Positions 54,164 to 62,851 of a stretch of 64,000 nucleotides of DNA are shown in pieces (the stretch's first letter is position 1; the number at the start of each line of letters is the position of its first letter). A program made the position numbers and the translations under genes. A model generated the notes under the pieces. The model was not told where the DNA came from. It worked only from the letters and a program-made list of their open reading frames with translations, and searched no databases. The stretch is taken from NCBI GenBank assembly GCA_020636895.1, contig JACJWZ010000001.1, positions 1,417,501-1,481,500 on the forward strand. The letters run 5' to 3'. Source of the DNA: Thermoleophilales bacterium (lineage in GTDB: Bacteria; Actinomycetota; Thermoleophilia; Solirubrobacterales; 70-9).

Positions 54164-54832
54164 ATGGTCGCCGTGGCCCTGGTGCTAACCCTCGTCGTGA
54201 TCGCCGTGATCGCCGCCCAGGTGGAGCTGCCGCGGATTGCGGAGCGGCGCATCCACGGGCGACTCACCGAGCGCGGTGGCACGGCCGACGTGCGCGTGCG
54301 CGCGTTCCCGGCGAGCCGCCTGCTGCGGAACGGCGGCGACCGGATCGAGGTGCGCGGCCGCGGCGTCGAGATCGGGCTCGCTCCGGGTGAGTCACCGTCG
54401 GAGGCGGAAGGCGCGGCGCGGGCGGTGAAGCCCGCCGCCGGGCTCGGCGCGCTCGACGACTTCGCCCACGTCGACGTCGAGCTCACCGACTTCCGCGCCG
54501 GCCCCTTCGCCGTCTCCGCCTTCGTCCTCGAACGCCGGCACTCGGGCCCATACGCGATGGCGACGCGCGCCCACGTCTCGGCCGCGGATCTCGCCGCGCT
54601 CGGGCTCGGCGCGCTCCCCCAGCTCCCCGGCAGCGGCCTGCTCGGCAGCGTCGCGGGCGCTGCGCCGCTGAGCTCGCGGCCCATCGAGGTCTCCCTGCAG
54701 ATCGAGCTGATCAGCACCGCCGGCGCGCTCGAGGTCGGTGCCGGGGGCGGGACCATCGCCGGCTACCCGGCGGGACCCCTGGCGACGACGATCGCAGAGG
54801 GGGTGGCGCGGCGGCTCGAGATCGTGCCGTAG
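54164..54832 (+). CDS. LmeA-like (DUF2993) lipid-binding protein
   Basis: A protein of 222 residues. There is an N-terminal membrane anchor or signal (VAVALVLTLVVIAVIAAQ), then an alternation of RGRGVEIGL, HVDVELTDFRAGPFAVSAF and repeated beta strands typical of DUF2993/LmeA phospholipid-binding proteins. It is divergent from the GDPD gene. The family match is by overall pattern rather than a strict motif. Confidence 0.65.
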   Translation: MVAVALVLTLVVIAVIAAQVELPRIAERRIHGRLTERGGTADVRVRAFPASRLLRNGGDRIEVRGRGVEIGLAPGESPSEAEGAARAVKPAAGLGALDDFAHVDVELTDFRAGPFAVSAFVLERRHSGPYAMATRAHVSAADLAALGLGALPQLPGSGLLGSVAGAAPLSSRPIEVSLQIELISTAGALEVGAGGGTIAGYPAGPLATTIAEGVARRLEIVP

Positions 54833-54980
54833 CGATCGTGCGGAGGGGACGCCGCGGTGCACTCGATGAGGGTGACCGGCCTCGACGCGACGGCTCACAG
54901 CCCGCCGGGCGAGGCCGAGCTCGACCAGCCAAGACGAAGGGCGACGACGTCATGCCGGGCCGCGCCGATCTCGGCGATTC

Positions 54981-55152
54981 CCCTGTCGACATCGCGAGAT
55001 CGACTTTTCGGCCACTCCGCGTCCCAAACGTAGATCTCACGGTGCACCGCGCCTCCCAACTGCGCCCAACTGCCCACCGCCCCACCGCCCCTGTCGACGT
55101 CGCGAGATCGACTTTTCGGCCACTCCGCGTCCCAAGCGTAGATCTCACGGTG
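54981..55152. repeat. Two 64-bp direct repeats
   Basis: Copies at 54981-55044 and 55089-55152 differ at only two positions. Each carries CGAGATCGAC near one end and GTAGATCTCAC near the other, an imperfect inverted pair about 50 bases apart, so the unit looks like a miniature element or a long hairpin. Start points are 108 bases apart. The gap has no gene. Confidence 0.8.
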
Positions 55153-55160
55153 GTGGGGGC

Positions 55161-55270
55161 GCGGGCGAGCGCTGGGGAGGGGGGCCGTTCGCAGCGGAAG
55201 GCGGGCGAGCGCTGAGGAGGGGGACCGTTCGCAGCGGAAGGCGGGTGAGCGCTGGGGAGGGACACGTTCA
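55161..55270. repeat. 40-bp tandem repeat, 2.6 copies
   Basis: Units begin at 55161, 55201 and 55241, each GCGGG(C/T)GAGCGCTG(G/A)GGAGG followed in the first two by GACCGTTCGCAGCGGAAG or a one-base variant. The third copy decays after about 30 bases. It lies in the same gene-free gap as the 64-bp repeats. Confidence 0.8.
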
Positions 55271-55404
55271 GGCACGTCAGCCGGGCGAGGCGACGAAGGG
55301 AGGAGAGAGGATCCGCGTCCTGCCACGCCGAAGCGACGGGCGATCGCCTGCAGCGCCCCACTTCGCGGGCAACTATCCGGACCCCGGCGTGTTCGATTGA
55401 GCAG

Positions 55405-56196
55405 ATGGGACTCGCAGGACATCGCCCGCGCCTCGGCGCGGCGCTCGCGGCGCTGGCGCTGCTCGCTGTCGCCCTACTCGCCACGGCACCCGCGGCCGAG
55501 GCGAAGCCGAAGAGCATCCGCGGCATCGACGTCTCCCGATTCCAGGGCCATATCGCCTGGAAGCAGGTGGGAAAGACGCAGACCAAGTTCGCCTTCCTGC
55601 AAGCCAGCCGCGGCAGCGGCGACGACTGCAGCGTCGTCCCAGAGCAGTGCGGCGCCGACCCCACCTACCTGCGCAACTACAAGAAGGCGCGTGCGGAGGG
55701 GATCCGCGTCGGCGCCTACCACCGCGCCTTCGCCTCCGACCCCGGAACCGAGATCGACGGGATCGAGGGGGCCAAGCTCGACGCCCGCGAGGAGGCCAAC
55801 CTGTTCGCCTCGGTCGTCGGTCAGCTCCGCGGCCGGGACCTGCGGCCCGTCCTCGACGTCGAGACCCCGTTCAAGGGCCTCGACGAGATCGAGCTGCAGG
55901 CATGGATCAAGGCCTGGCTGAGTCGGGTCGAGCGCAAGCTCGGCTCCAAGCCGATCATCTACACGAACAACTCCAGCTGGCAGGCCACCGGCGACACGAC
56001 CACCTTCGCGCTCGACGGACATCCGCTCTGGGTCGCGAACTTCGGCGTCCCCTCCCCCCTCGTCCCCGCAGCCAACTGGGCCGGCAAGGGCTGGACGATC
56101 TGGCAGTACACGAGCATCGGGCACGTGCGCGGCATCGCGGGCAACGTCGACAAGAACAAGCTCGCGCGCGGCTTCGGGAAGATCAAGGCCCGGTAG
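55405..56196 (+). CDS. Secreted GH25 family lysozyme
   Basis: A protein of 263 residues. The signal peptide is residues 1-33 (ALAALALLAVALLATAPAAEA). The GH25 muramidase domain follows: GIDVSRFQGHIAW (catalytic Asp region), FAFLQASRG, GAYHRAF, RPVLDVETP (DxE catalytic pair), IIYTNNSSW and the end motif GWTIWQYTS. It hydrolyses peptidoglycan; on the outside it may act in cell wall turnover or competition. It stands alone between the repeat-rich gap and greA. Confidence 0.9.
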   Translation: MGLAGHRPRLGAALAALALLAVALLATAPAAEAKPKSIRGIDVSRFQGHIAWKQVGKTQTKFAFLQASRGSGDDCSVVPEQCGADPTYLRNYKKARAEGIRVGAYHRAFASDPGTEIDGIEGAKLDAREEANLFASVVGQLRGRDLRPVLDVETPFKGLDEIELQAWIKAWLSRVERKLGSKPIIYTNNSSWQATGDTTTFALDGHPLWVANFGVPSPLVPAANWAGKGWTIWQYTSIGHVRGIAGNVDKNKLARGFGKIKAR

Positions 56197-56260
56197 CGAC
56201 CGAACGGCGCCGCCGGGCACCGTCTCGCACGGGTTCGGGCCCATGTGCCAACCTGCCCGG

Positions 56261-56734
56261 ATGGAAGGAAGCGGAGAAGCGATCACCGCCAAGGGCCTCG
56301 AGGAGCTGCGGGCTGAGCTCGCGGAGCTGGAGGGGCCGGCCCGCCTGGAGATGGCGGAGCGGATCAAGGCGGCGCGCGAGCTCGGCGATCTCAAGGAGAA
56401 CGCCGACTACCACATCGCCAAGGAGGATCAGGCGCATCTGGAGACGCGGATCAAGCGGCTCCGGACCCGCCTCGTCGACGCGGTCGTCGTCGAGGTCGAC
56501 GACGACGCGCAGGCTTTCGCGTTCGGCCGCAGCGCCGAGGTGCTCGACGTCGAGGCGGGCAAGTCCCACGTCTGGACGCTGGTCGGGCCGACCGAGGCCA
56601 ACGTCTCCGAGGGCAAGCTCTCGGCCGAATCCCCGGTCGGGCAGGCGCTTCGGGACGCGGAGGTCGGCAGCGAGGTCGTCGTCGAGACGCCGCGCGGCGC
56701 CAAGACCTACCGCGTCGAACGGCTGACCGACTGA
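56261..56734 (+). CDS. Transcript cleavage factor GreA/GreB family
   Basis: A protein of 157 residues. The N-terminal coiled coil (EGLEELRAELAELEG-like, residues 8-75) has the GDLKENADYHIAKEDQAHLE tip with its acidic pair, and the C-terminal FKBP-like domain runs 82-157 (VGPTEANVSEGKLSAESPVGQAL). It rescues backtracked RNA polymerase. It is probably GreA, but another Gre paralogue may exist elsewhere. ATG 56261 is preferred to 56243. Confidence 0.92.
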   Translation: MEGSGEAITAKGLEELRAELAELEGPARLEMAERIKAARELGDLKENADYHIAKEDQAHLETRIKRLRTRLVDAVVVEVDDDAQAFAFGRSAEVLDVEAGKSHVWTLVGPTEANVSEGKLSAESPVGQALRDAEVGSEVVVETPRGAKTYRVERLTD

Positions 56735-56818
56735 CGATCCCATCTCCGAGCACTCAGCCCGGCACGCCCGATCGGGCCCGGTATCGGTCCAACGGCCAGG
56801 GCCGGGACGGCCGGCGCG

Positions 56819-57277
56819 CTACTGCCCCGTCGCCGCGGCGACCATGTCGGTGAACTCCTGCGGCGGCTCGTCGAGCCCGGTCCCGTAGATGAACAGGGCG
56901 TTGCCCTCCACCTGCTGACCCGGTCCATCGCCGATGCCGTCATCCGCTGCGGTCGCCGCGTCCGCGTCGGAGTAGAGGAGGACGAAACCGGTCTCGGAGA
57001 CGTCGGTGGGGTCGAACGGCTTCAAACCGTTGCCGCTGACCTGGATCGCGCTCTCGAACCCGCTGTCGGGACCGGTCGCGAAGTCGGCGTCGACGAGGCT
57101 GGGAAGAGCGGACTGCCCGGGCGACGCCTCGGCGACCGCGTAGCCCGCGTCCTCGAGGTTCGAGGTCACGGTCGCCTGGTCGAGGGTGACGTCCCCACCC
57201 GTGTCGTCACCGCCGCCGCCTCCGCACGCCGCGAGCACCAACGCCGTGGCGAGCAGCGCGGCGATCCCCGCGACCAT
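56819..57277 (-). CDS. Lipoprotein of unknown function
   Basis: A protein of 152 residues. The signal ends in a lipobox ALVLAAC (Cys lipidation site), followed by a Gly/Asp linker (GGGGGDDTGGD) and a soluble alpha/beta domain (VTLDQATVTSNLEDAGYAVAEA, ETGFVLLYSDADAATAAD, NALFIYGTG). No family is recognised. A longer frame from 57334 reads the repetitive upstream DNA and is less likely. Confidence 0.65.
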   Translation of the reverse strand: MVAGIAALLATALVLAACGGGGGDDTGGDVTLDQATVTSNLEDAGYAVAEASPGQSALPSLVDADFATGPDSGFESAIQVSGNGLKPFDPTDVSETGFVLLYSDADAATAADDGIGDGPGQQVEGNALFIYGTGLDEPPQEFTDMVAAATGQ

Positions 57278-57297
57278 CGCTCTCGAACCCCTAATAA

Positions 57298-57336
57298 GCG
57301 GAATAGGCGGATTAGGCGGAATCAGCGGAATCACCG
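57298..57336. repeat. Short imperfect tandem repeat
   Basis: Four to five imperfect 8-10 base units of the form GCGGAAT(A/C) stand side by side, more AT-rich than the surroundings. They lie in the divergent gap between the lipoprotein and endonuclease IV-type genes and may be a promoter or regulator site. Confidence 0.5.
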
Positions 57337-57416
57337 GAACCTCCGTTCACCCCTCGGACGACGCGGCGAGGCTATCCGATGCGGAGACGCGCGAACGCGA
57401 CTCGTATGCTCGGCCC

Positions 57417-58202
57417 ATGACGGGCCAGCCGGTCGGCGCACACGTGCAGGGAGACGACCCGCTCGCGGAGGCCGAGGCGGTCGGGGCCGAGCGGATCCAG
57501 CTCTTCCTCTCCAACCCGCAGGGCTGGGAGAAGCCGCCGCCGCGGGACGACGCCGAGGAGCTGAAGACGTCAGAGGTCGGGATCTACGTCCACGCTCCCT
57601 ACCTGATCAACGTCTGCTCCCCGAAGCCGAACGTCCGCTACGGGTCCCGCAAGATCCTGCAGCAGACGTGCGACGCGGCTGCCGAGATCGGGGCGCTCGC
57701 GGTGATCGTCCACCCCGGGCACGCCGAGGACGGGATCGAGCACGGCTTCGGGCGCTGGCCGCGGACACTGGAGATCCTCGAGAGCGAGGTACCGGTCTAC
57801 CTCGAGAACACCGCGGGCGGCGACAACGCCGTCGCTCGCCGCTTCGACGCACTGGCGAGGCTCTGGGAGGCGGCGCAGGGAGCGAAGAGCGACGTCCCGC
57901 TCGGCTTCTGCTTCGACACCTGCCACGCCCACGCGGCAGGCGAGGATCTGAGCGACGCCGTCGAGCGCGCGAGGGCGATCACCGGCGGCATTGACCTGAT
58001 GCACGTCAACGATTCGCGTGACCCGCCCGGAACCGGAGCCGACCGCCACGCGACGATCGGTGAGGGCCACATCGACCTCGATGTCCTGCGTCACATGATC
58101 CGCGCCGCCGAGGCGCCGTCGGTGGTCGAGACTCCGCGCGACCCGGTCTCAAAGCTGAAGGCCGACGTCGAGTTCGTGCGCGAGGCGCTGGCCACCGCCT
58201 GA
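57417..58202 (+). CDS. Endonuclease IV-family protein
   Basis: A protein of 261 residues with a TIM-barrel AP endonuclease signature: VGAHVQGDD, ERIQLFLSNPQGW, YVHAPYLINVCSP, VIVHPGHA, VYLENTAGG, FCFDTCHAHAAGED, MHVNDSRDPPGTGADRHATIGEGHI. These are the zinc ligands of Nfo. It acts at abasic sites in DNA repair. ATG 57417 starts at the first strand; the frame upstream is repetitive. Name Nfo is not assigned because close relatives (other TIM-barrel isomerases) share the fold, though the motif set is strong. Confidence 0.88.
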   Translation: MTGQPVGAHVQGDDPLAEAEAVGAERIQLFLSNPQGWEKPPPRDDAEELKTSEVGIYVHAPYLINVCSPKPNVRYGSRKILQQTCDAAAEIGALAVIVHPGHAEDGIEHGFGRWPRTLEILESEVPVYLENTAGGDNAVARRFDALARLWEAAQGAKSDVPLGFCFDTCHAHAAGEDLSDAVERARAITGGIDLMHVNDSRDPPGTGADRHATIGEGHIDLDVLRHMIRAAEAPSVVETPRDPVSKLKADVEFVREALATA

Positions 58203-58220
58203 GCTCGGCTCAGGACGCGC

Positions 58221-58796
58221 TCAGACCTGCCCGGGCATGAACCCGACGCGCGCGAGCGGCTCGACCAGCTCGCGCTCCTCGTAGGAGAGGTGGGAGAGCA
58301 GCGCGTCGGTGAGCGCGTCGATGGTGATCTGCAGCGGCTCGAAGTCGCTGGGGTCGTTGATGTGGGCGACGAGCGCGCGATCGACGGCGGCGAGGGCGTC
58401 GCCGATCGCCAGGTGCTCGTCGGCGAGCCTGTCGATGACCTCATCGAGCGCCGGTTCGGCCCGCCGCAGGTGCGGGAAGACGGAGACGTCCTCGAGGTTG
58501 TGATGGCCGGCGACCGCGACGCAGTAGCGGGAGCAGAAAGCCCCCAGGGTCCAGTCGTTCTGGCGCATCGCCATGCGGTTGAGCTCGCCGCGCGCCTCGC
58601 CCGCGCTCCGCGCTCCCTCGCGCACCTGCTCGATCAGGGAGCGCAGCTCCCGGAGCTCGTGGCGGAGGTGATCGTGGACGTCGATCAGGTGCTTGCCGAC
58701 CTCGCGCCCGCGCTCGCTGTAGGTGACCTCGGGACCGGACTGGGGGCGCCGGGGTCTGGTCGACTCGTCCCAGGGCATCTCCGGCCGCAGACGCAC
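58221..58796 (-). CDS. Hemerythrin HHE domain protein
   Basis: A protein of 191 residues from GTG 58796. Helical bundle with metal ligands HLIDVHDHLRHELREL, GHHNLEDVSVFPHL, DEHLAIGDAL and HLSYEERELVEPL (H...E pairs). HHE proteins bind di-iron and sense or carry oxygen or NO. The upstream frame has no better start. Convergent with the endonuclease IV gene. Confidence 0.85.
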   Translation of the reverse strand: MRLRPEMPWDESTRPRRPQSGPEVTYSERGREVGKHLIDVHDHLRHELRELRSLIEQVREGARSAGEARGELNRMAMRQNDWTLGAFCSRYCVAVAGHHNLEDVSVFPHLRRAEPALDEVIDRLADEHLAIGDALAAVDRALVAHINDPSDFEPLQITIDALTDALLSHLSYEERELVEPLARVGFMPGQV

Positions 58797-58915
58797 GCCG
58801 TCATCGGGCGTCGGCTCGATCCCGAGGCGCTCGTACTCGCCGCCGCTGTCGCCCTCGGTATCGATGGGTTGAGGCTACGCGAACAGTGAGCGTCGCTCGT
58901 GCCTCAACGTTCGAG

Positions 58916-60118
58916 CTAGAGCTCGGCCACCGAGATCGCGCCGGCGTCGCGAAGCGCCTTGCCCTCGGCTCCGAGCTCGCTGAGCGACTTGTAGGGGATC
59001 GCGTCGCCGTCGATCTCCAGCTCCGCCGCCTCCTTGGCGTCGAGGCGCTCGACGATCGCCTTGGATGCGAGGATCGCGCCGTCGCTCGCCACGGCCTCGA
59101 TGCGCGCGGCCTCATTCATCTCGTCCCCCAGGGCGGTGACCTCGAGCCTCCCCCCTCCGGACACCTGTCCAACCATCAGCGTCGCTCCCCAATGCAGACC
59201 CACGTTGACGCGAGGCGCGAGCTCACCGGCGTCGATCAGGTCGCCGGCTCCGGCTCGGATGACGCGAGCGGCGCGGATCGCAGACGCAGCAGCAGCCGAC
59301 TCATCGCCCCCCTCGACGACGAACAGAGCCGAGCCCCCGTCGCCGGCGTGCTTGCCGGTGATGCCCGCGTTCGCCGTCACGCTGTCGTCGATGAGATCCG
59401 TCAACGAGCGGATCAGACCGAAGTAGGCGCGCGAGGAGAGCCGCCGCGAGAGCACGCCCGATGCCTCCAGATCAGCGAAGAGGATCGCCGCGGGCCGCCG
59501 CGCCGGCTCGGCCAGCTCGCCGATGCGCTCGAGCATGGCCCGCTCGCCGCGCGCCAAGCGGGCGGCGAGGGTCGCCGGCAGCGCCATCCTGTAGATGACC
59601 AACACGCAGAGGAGCGATCCGGCGTCGTCGAACACCCGCTGGTAGAGGATCTCGACGTCTCCGGTCCACGTGTTGAGCGACTGCTGACGCTCGGGGAACC
59701 GCATCGGGAGCGTTGCGAAGAGCGGGGTCGGGCTCTGGGCCGGCAACTCTGGCGCCACCTCTCCGTACGGCCCGAAGACCTCATCGAAGTGCTCATCGCC
59801 GGGGGGAACGTCAGCCACCATCATCGGCACGACCCTCTCGGCGAAGCGGTGGAGGCTCCCCTCGTCAGGCCCTCCCCAGATCTGTGGGAACTCCAGGTCC
59901 CGCATCACGGGAGATAGGCCGTACACCTGCTCCGCATCGCCCGGCGATACGCCGTTCATGCGGCACATCTCGGTCGTCAGGTAAGCGATCCTCCACTTCG
60001 CGTCGTAGAGCTCGGCGATGGCGCCGTTCGCCTCGAGCACCTCGGCGATCGGACGCAGCCTGGGATCTCCCGGAAGTGAAGGTGTCTCACCCACCGGGCG
60101 GATCGTATCCGCGCGCAA
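58916..60118 (-). CDS. Class III adenylate/guanylate cyclase
   Basis: A protein of 400 residues. The first 190 residues include a PAS-like portion (GAIAELYDAKWRIAYLTTEM); residues about 210-370 are a class III cyclase catalytic domain: AAILFADLEASGVLSRRLS with one metal Asp, GKHAGDGGSALFV with the second Asp, GLHWG and LGDEMNEAARIE. It makes cyclic nucleotide. Start TTG 60118 is backed by GGAGGTGCG just upstream; GTG 60094 is the alternative. Divergent from ltrA by 34 bases. Confidence 0.85.
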   Translation of the reverse strand: MRADTIRPVGETPSLPGDPRLRPIAEVLEANGAIAELYDAKWRIAYLTTEMCRMNGVSPGDAEQVYGLSPVMRDLEFPQIWGGPDEGSLHRFAERVVPMMVADVPPGDEHFDEVFGPYGEVAPELPAQSPTPLFATLPMRFPERQQSLNTWTGDVEILYQRVFDDAGSLLCVLVIYRMALPATLAARLARGERAMLERIGELAEPARRPAAILFADLEASGVLSRRLSSRAYFGLIRSLTDLIDDSVTANAGITGKHAGDGGSALFVVEGGDESAAAASAIRAARVIRAGAGDLIDAGELAPRVNVGLHWGATLMVGQVSGGGRLEVTALGDEMNEAARIEAVASDGAILASKAIVERLDAKEAAELEIDGDAIPYKSLSELGAEGKALRDAGAISVAEL

Positions 60119-60152
60119 CGCACCTCCAAGACGGCTCCGCGATCATGCGCGG

Positions 60153-61382
60153 ATGGAGGCCAGCGGGGAGCGATCGCAACGCCGACGGCTCAGCGCCGTG
60201 ATGCGCGAGGGCGAGCGGGTGATGCCGCTCGAGCTCTTCTTCGACCTCGTCTTCGTCCTGGCGCTGACCCAGTGCACGGCGCTGATGGTCCACGACCACA
60301 CGATGGCCGGCGTCGGCCAGGGCTTGCTGCTGCTCGCGCTGCTCTGGTGGTCGTGGACCGGGTACGCGTGGCTGACGAGCGTGCTCGACCCCGAGGAGGG
60401 CGGCGTGCGGCTGGCCCTCGTCGTCGCGATGGCGGGCTTCCTCGTGGCCGCGCTCGCGGTGCCCCACGCCTTCGGCGACGACGCGCTCGCCTTCGCCCTC
60501 GCCTACGCCGTCGTCCGCTTCGGCCACATCGGCCTCTTCGTCATCGCCAGCCGCGAGGACCCCGCGCTCCGCCGCTCGATCACCGGCTTCGGCTTCAGCA
60601 CCACCCTGCTGGTCGTGATGATGCTCGCGGGCGCCGCGATGGGCGGTGACGCGCAGATCATCATCTGGGCGGCCGCTCTGGCCTTCGATCTCGCCGAGCC
60701 CTACATCTTCGGATCGGAGGGATGGAAGCTCGTCCCCGGCCACTTCGCCGAGCGCCACGGCCTGATCGTCATCGTCGCGCTCGGGGAGTCGATCGTCGCG
60801 CTCGGCATCGGCTCCGAGATCGGGCTCAGCATGGTGGTGGTCATCTCAGCGGTTCTCGGGATAGCGCTCGTCTTCGCGCTCTGGTGGCTCTACTTCGACC
60901 TCGTCATGATCGCCAACGCGCGCCGGCTCGCCCGCGCCCGGCCGGGCGCCGAGCAGAACGAGATGGCCCGCGACGTCTACTCCTACCTCCACTTCATCCT
61001 CGTCGCCGGCATCGAGCTCGCCGCCTACGGCCTCCACGACGTCCTCGCCCACCCGGAGGAGCACATGAAGTTCGTGCCCGCCTTCGCGCTCCTCGGCGGC
61101 GTGGCCGTCTATCTGCTTGGGCACGTCGCGATCCGGCTCCGCGGCGCCGGGACCCTGAACAGCCGCCGGCTCCTCGTGGCGATGCTGATGCTTGCCCTGA
61201 TCCCGGTTGCCGAGCACGTCGCGGCGGTCACCGCCCTCGCCGTGGCGGTCGCCGTGCTCGCGGTGCTGATCGCCTACGAGACCCGGAGCTACGGCGACCG
61301 GCGCGGCCGGGCCCGACATGACTTCGCCCTCGAGGGACCGGAGGGTGGCGCACCGATCGCCTCCGATCGGCCGCGGGCCTAG
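60153..61382 (+). CDS. Low temperature requirement A-like membrane protein
   Basis: A protein of 409 residues with about ten membrane helices. The LtrA signature PLELFFDLVFVLALTQ (residues about 25-40) and VIVALGESIVALGIG are present, as is HGLIVIVALGES. LtrA function is not known beyond the original cold-growth phenotype in Listeria. ATG 60153 or 60201 (MREGERVMPLE). Confidence 0.88.
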   Translation: MEASGERSQRRRLSAVMREGERVMPLELFFDLVFVLALTQCTALMVHDHTMAGVGQGLLLLALLWWSWTGYAWLTSVLDPEEGGVRLALVVAMAGFLVAALAVPHAFGDDALAFALAYAVVRFGHIGLFVIASREDPALRRSITGFGFSTTLLVVMMLAGAAMGGDAQIIIWAAALAFDLAEPYIFGSEGWKLVPGHFAERHGLIVIVALGESIVALGIGSEIGLSMVVVISAVLGIALVFALWWLYFDLVMIANARRLARARPGAEQNEMARDVYSYLHFILVAGIELAAYGLHDVLAHPEEHMKFVPAFALLGGVAVYLLGHVAIRLRGAGTLNSRRLLVAMLMLALIPVAEHVAAVTALAVAVAVLAVLIAYETRSYGDRRGRARHDFALEGPEGGAPIASDRPRA

Positions 61383-61582
61383 GCGGCCGGCGCTCGCCAG
61401 GAGGACCTTTGCGGCCCCGAGCCGGGAGCCCCGCCGCTCGAGCCGGGGTCGATACCGACCGCATGTGGGCGAAAGTGGCCCCAGCGGTGGCGGGTCCGGC
61501 CGCCGAGCGCTCCGAGCGACGACCGGGGCGGCTCTCCGAAGCGGATCCGGACGAGAGGTTGGGCCGCTGCAATAGCTTCCCG

Positions 61583-61762
61583 GTGCCGTACCTCCTGCTC
61601 TCGGACTCCCCCTCGGGACCTGGAGCCGGCGTCATCCTCGCCACTGTCAGCGCCGTTTTCTGGCTCTTCGCTCTGCCGGTGCTCCCGATCTTCGCGATGA
61701 CGGCGATCCTCATCGACGCCCTGATCATCTACGGGCTCCTCCAGCCCGACCCGTCCTCCTAG
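61583..61762 (+). CDS. Possible small membrane protein
   Basis: A frame of 59 residues from GTG 61583, with one or two hydrophobic helices (AGVILATVSAVFWLFALPVL, PIFAMTAILIDALIIYGLL). A longer frame from ATG 61409 has an unconvincing Arg/Ala-rich start. No Shine-Dalgarno. The call rests on the coherent hydrophobic profile only. Confidence 0.35.
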   Translation: MPYLLLSDSPSGPGAGVILATVSAVFWLFALPVLPIFAMTAILIDALIIYGLLQPDPSS

Positions 61763-61779
61763 AGGCCGCCGAACCGCGG

Positions 61780-62505
61780 CTACTTCTTCTTTTTCTTCTT
61801 GAAGTTCCAGGAGTAGGTGGCCGGGCTGTCGTCGACGTTCCCGGCGGCGTCCTTGGCGAAGACGGTGAAGGTGTTGCGACCACTGCTCGCCTTCAGGGAA
61901 GCGGGCGACGTGCAGGAGGAGAACGCGGCCCCGTTGAGACTGCACCGGAATGTTGCGCCCGCCTCAGAGGAGGTGAACTCGAAGACGGCCTTCTTCTTCT
62001 TGACCTTCTTCTTCGGCTTCGCCGTGATCGTCGTCTCGGGCGGCTCCTTGTCCCGACATGCCTTCACCGTGTCGGCATCGCTCGGGCAGAGGTCCTGGGT
62101 CTCGTCGCCGAAGCCATCGCCATCGGCGTCCGGCTCGAGCTGGGCGGAGATCGGAGCTCGAGCGCCGACCGCGACGAACGTATCGGTGGAGCCGAGCGCC
62201 GTGTCGATTGTGCTGGCGGAGAACGTGAAGCCGGCGACGGAGACACCGCATCCGGAGAAATCGCCGGCGGGCTTGGAGAATCCGATGACGTCTCCGGCCT
62301 GCACCGGAGCTCGGACGGGGAAGGTGTTGACCGTCGAGGCCTCGGGGACCTCGAGCGGCCCCCGCGCCACAGTCGTCAGGCTCGTCGGGGTCCCGCGCCC
62401 GACCTTGAACCGCATTGTCGTTGCCGGGGTGGCATTCGTCTGGAAGCTCCACGACGTGATCACGCCCGCCCGGCCCGGGAGAAAATCGGAGCCGTTCGAC
62501 CGGGT
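61780..62505 (-). pseudogene. Truncated secreted protein with TSP3 and Ig-like domains
   Basis: The frame lacks a start region and signal peptide. It reads SNGSDFLPGRAGVITSWSFQ..., the middle of a family whose proteins start with a signal and a Cys-rich part, then a calcium-binding thrombospondin-3-like unit (DADGDGFGDETQDLCPSDAD), then an Ig-like domain (PPETTI...FRCSLNGAAFSSCTSPASL...AKDAAGNVDDSPAT) and a Lys-rich end. A TAG at 62506-62508 separates it, in the same frame, from the next fragment. GTG 62463 could start a 227-residue protein, but it would lack export signals. Best read as gene remains. Confidence 0.6.
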
Positions 62506-62820
62506 CTAGGGCTTGATCTTGAACGTCTTCCTAGCGGGAGTGGGGTCGGCGTTTCCCGCCAGATCGGTGGCGGTGACCTGGAAGCGATGCTTTCCGACCT
62601 TCAGCTTCTTGTAGGTCTGCGGTGAATCGCAGGCACCGGCGGGCTTCTTGTCGAGCTTGCAGGAGAACGTCGAGCCGGTCTCGGTCGCCGTGAACTCGAG
62701 CCTCACCTTGTGCTTCTTGCTGTTGACCTTCGCCTTGGCGATCGTGGTGTCGGGCGGGGTCGTGTCACCGCCAACGCAGCTCCGCTCGCCCGACGTGCTC
62801 ACATCCCTCGCCCTCGACGG
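62506..62820 (-). pseudogene. C-terminal fragment of an Ig-like secreted protein
   Basis: In-frame with the previous fragment. It reads CVGGDTTPPDTTIAKAKV...TFSCKLDKKPAGACDSPQTY...ATDLAGNADPTPARKTFKIKP and then TAG. It is only the last Ig-like domain of such a protein; no signal or start is present (GTG 62802 gives 98 residues), and 30 bases upstream the glycosyltransferase gene begins on the other strand. It appears to be the C-terminal stub of a deleted gene. Confidence 0.55.
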
Positions 62821-62851
62821 CTAGCCCCGGCACGGCCTTAAGATCGGCCCG

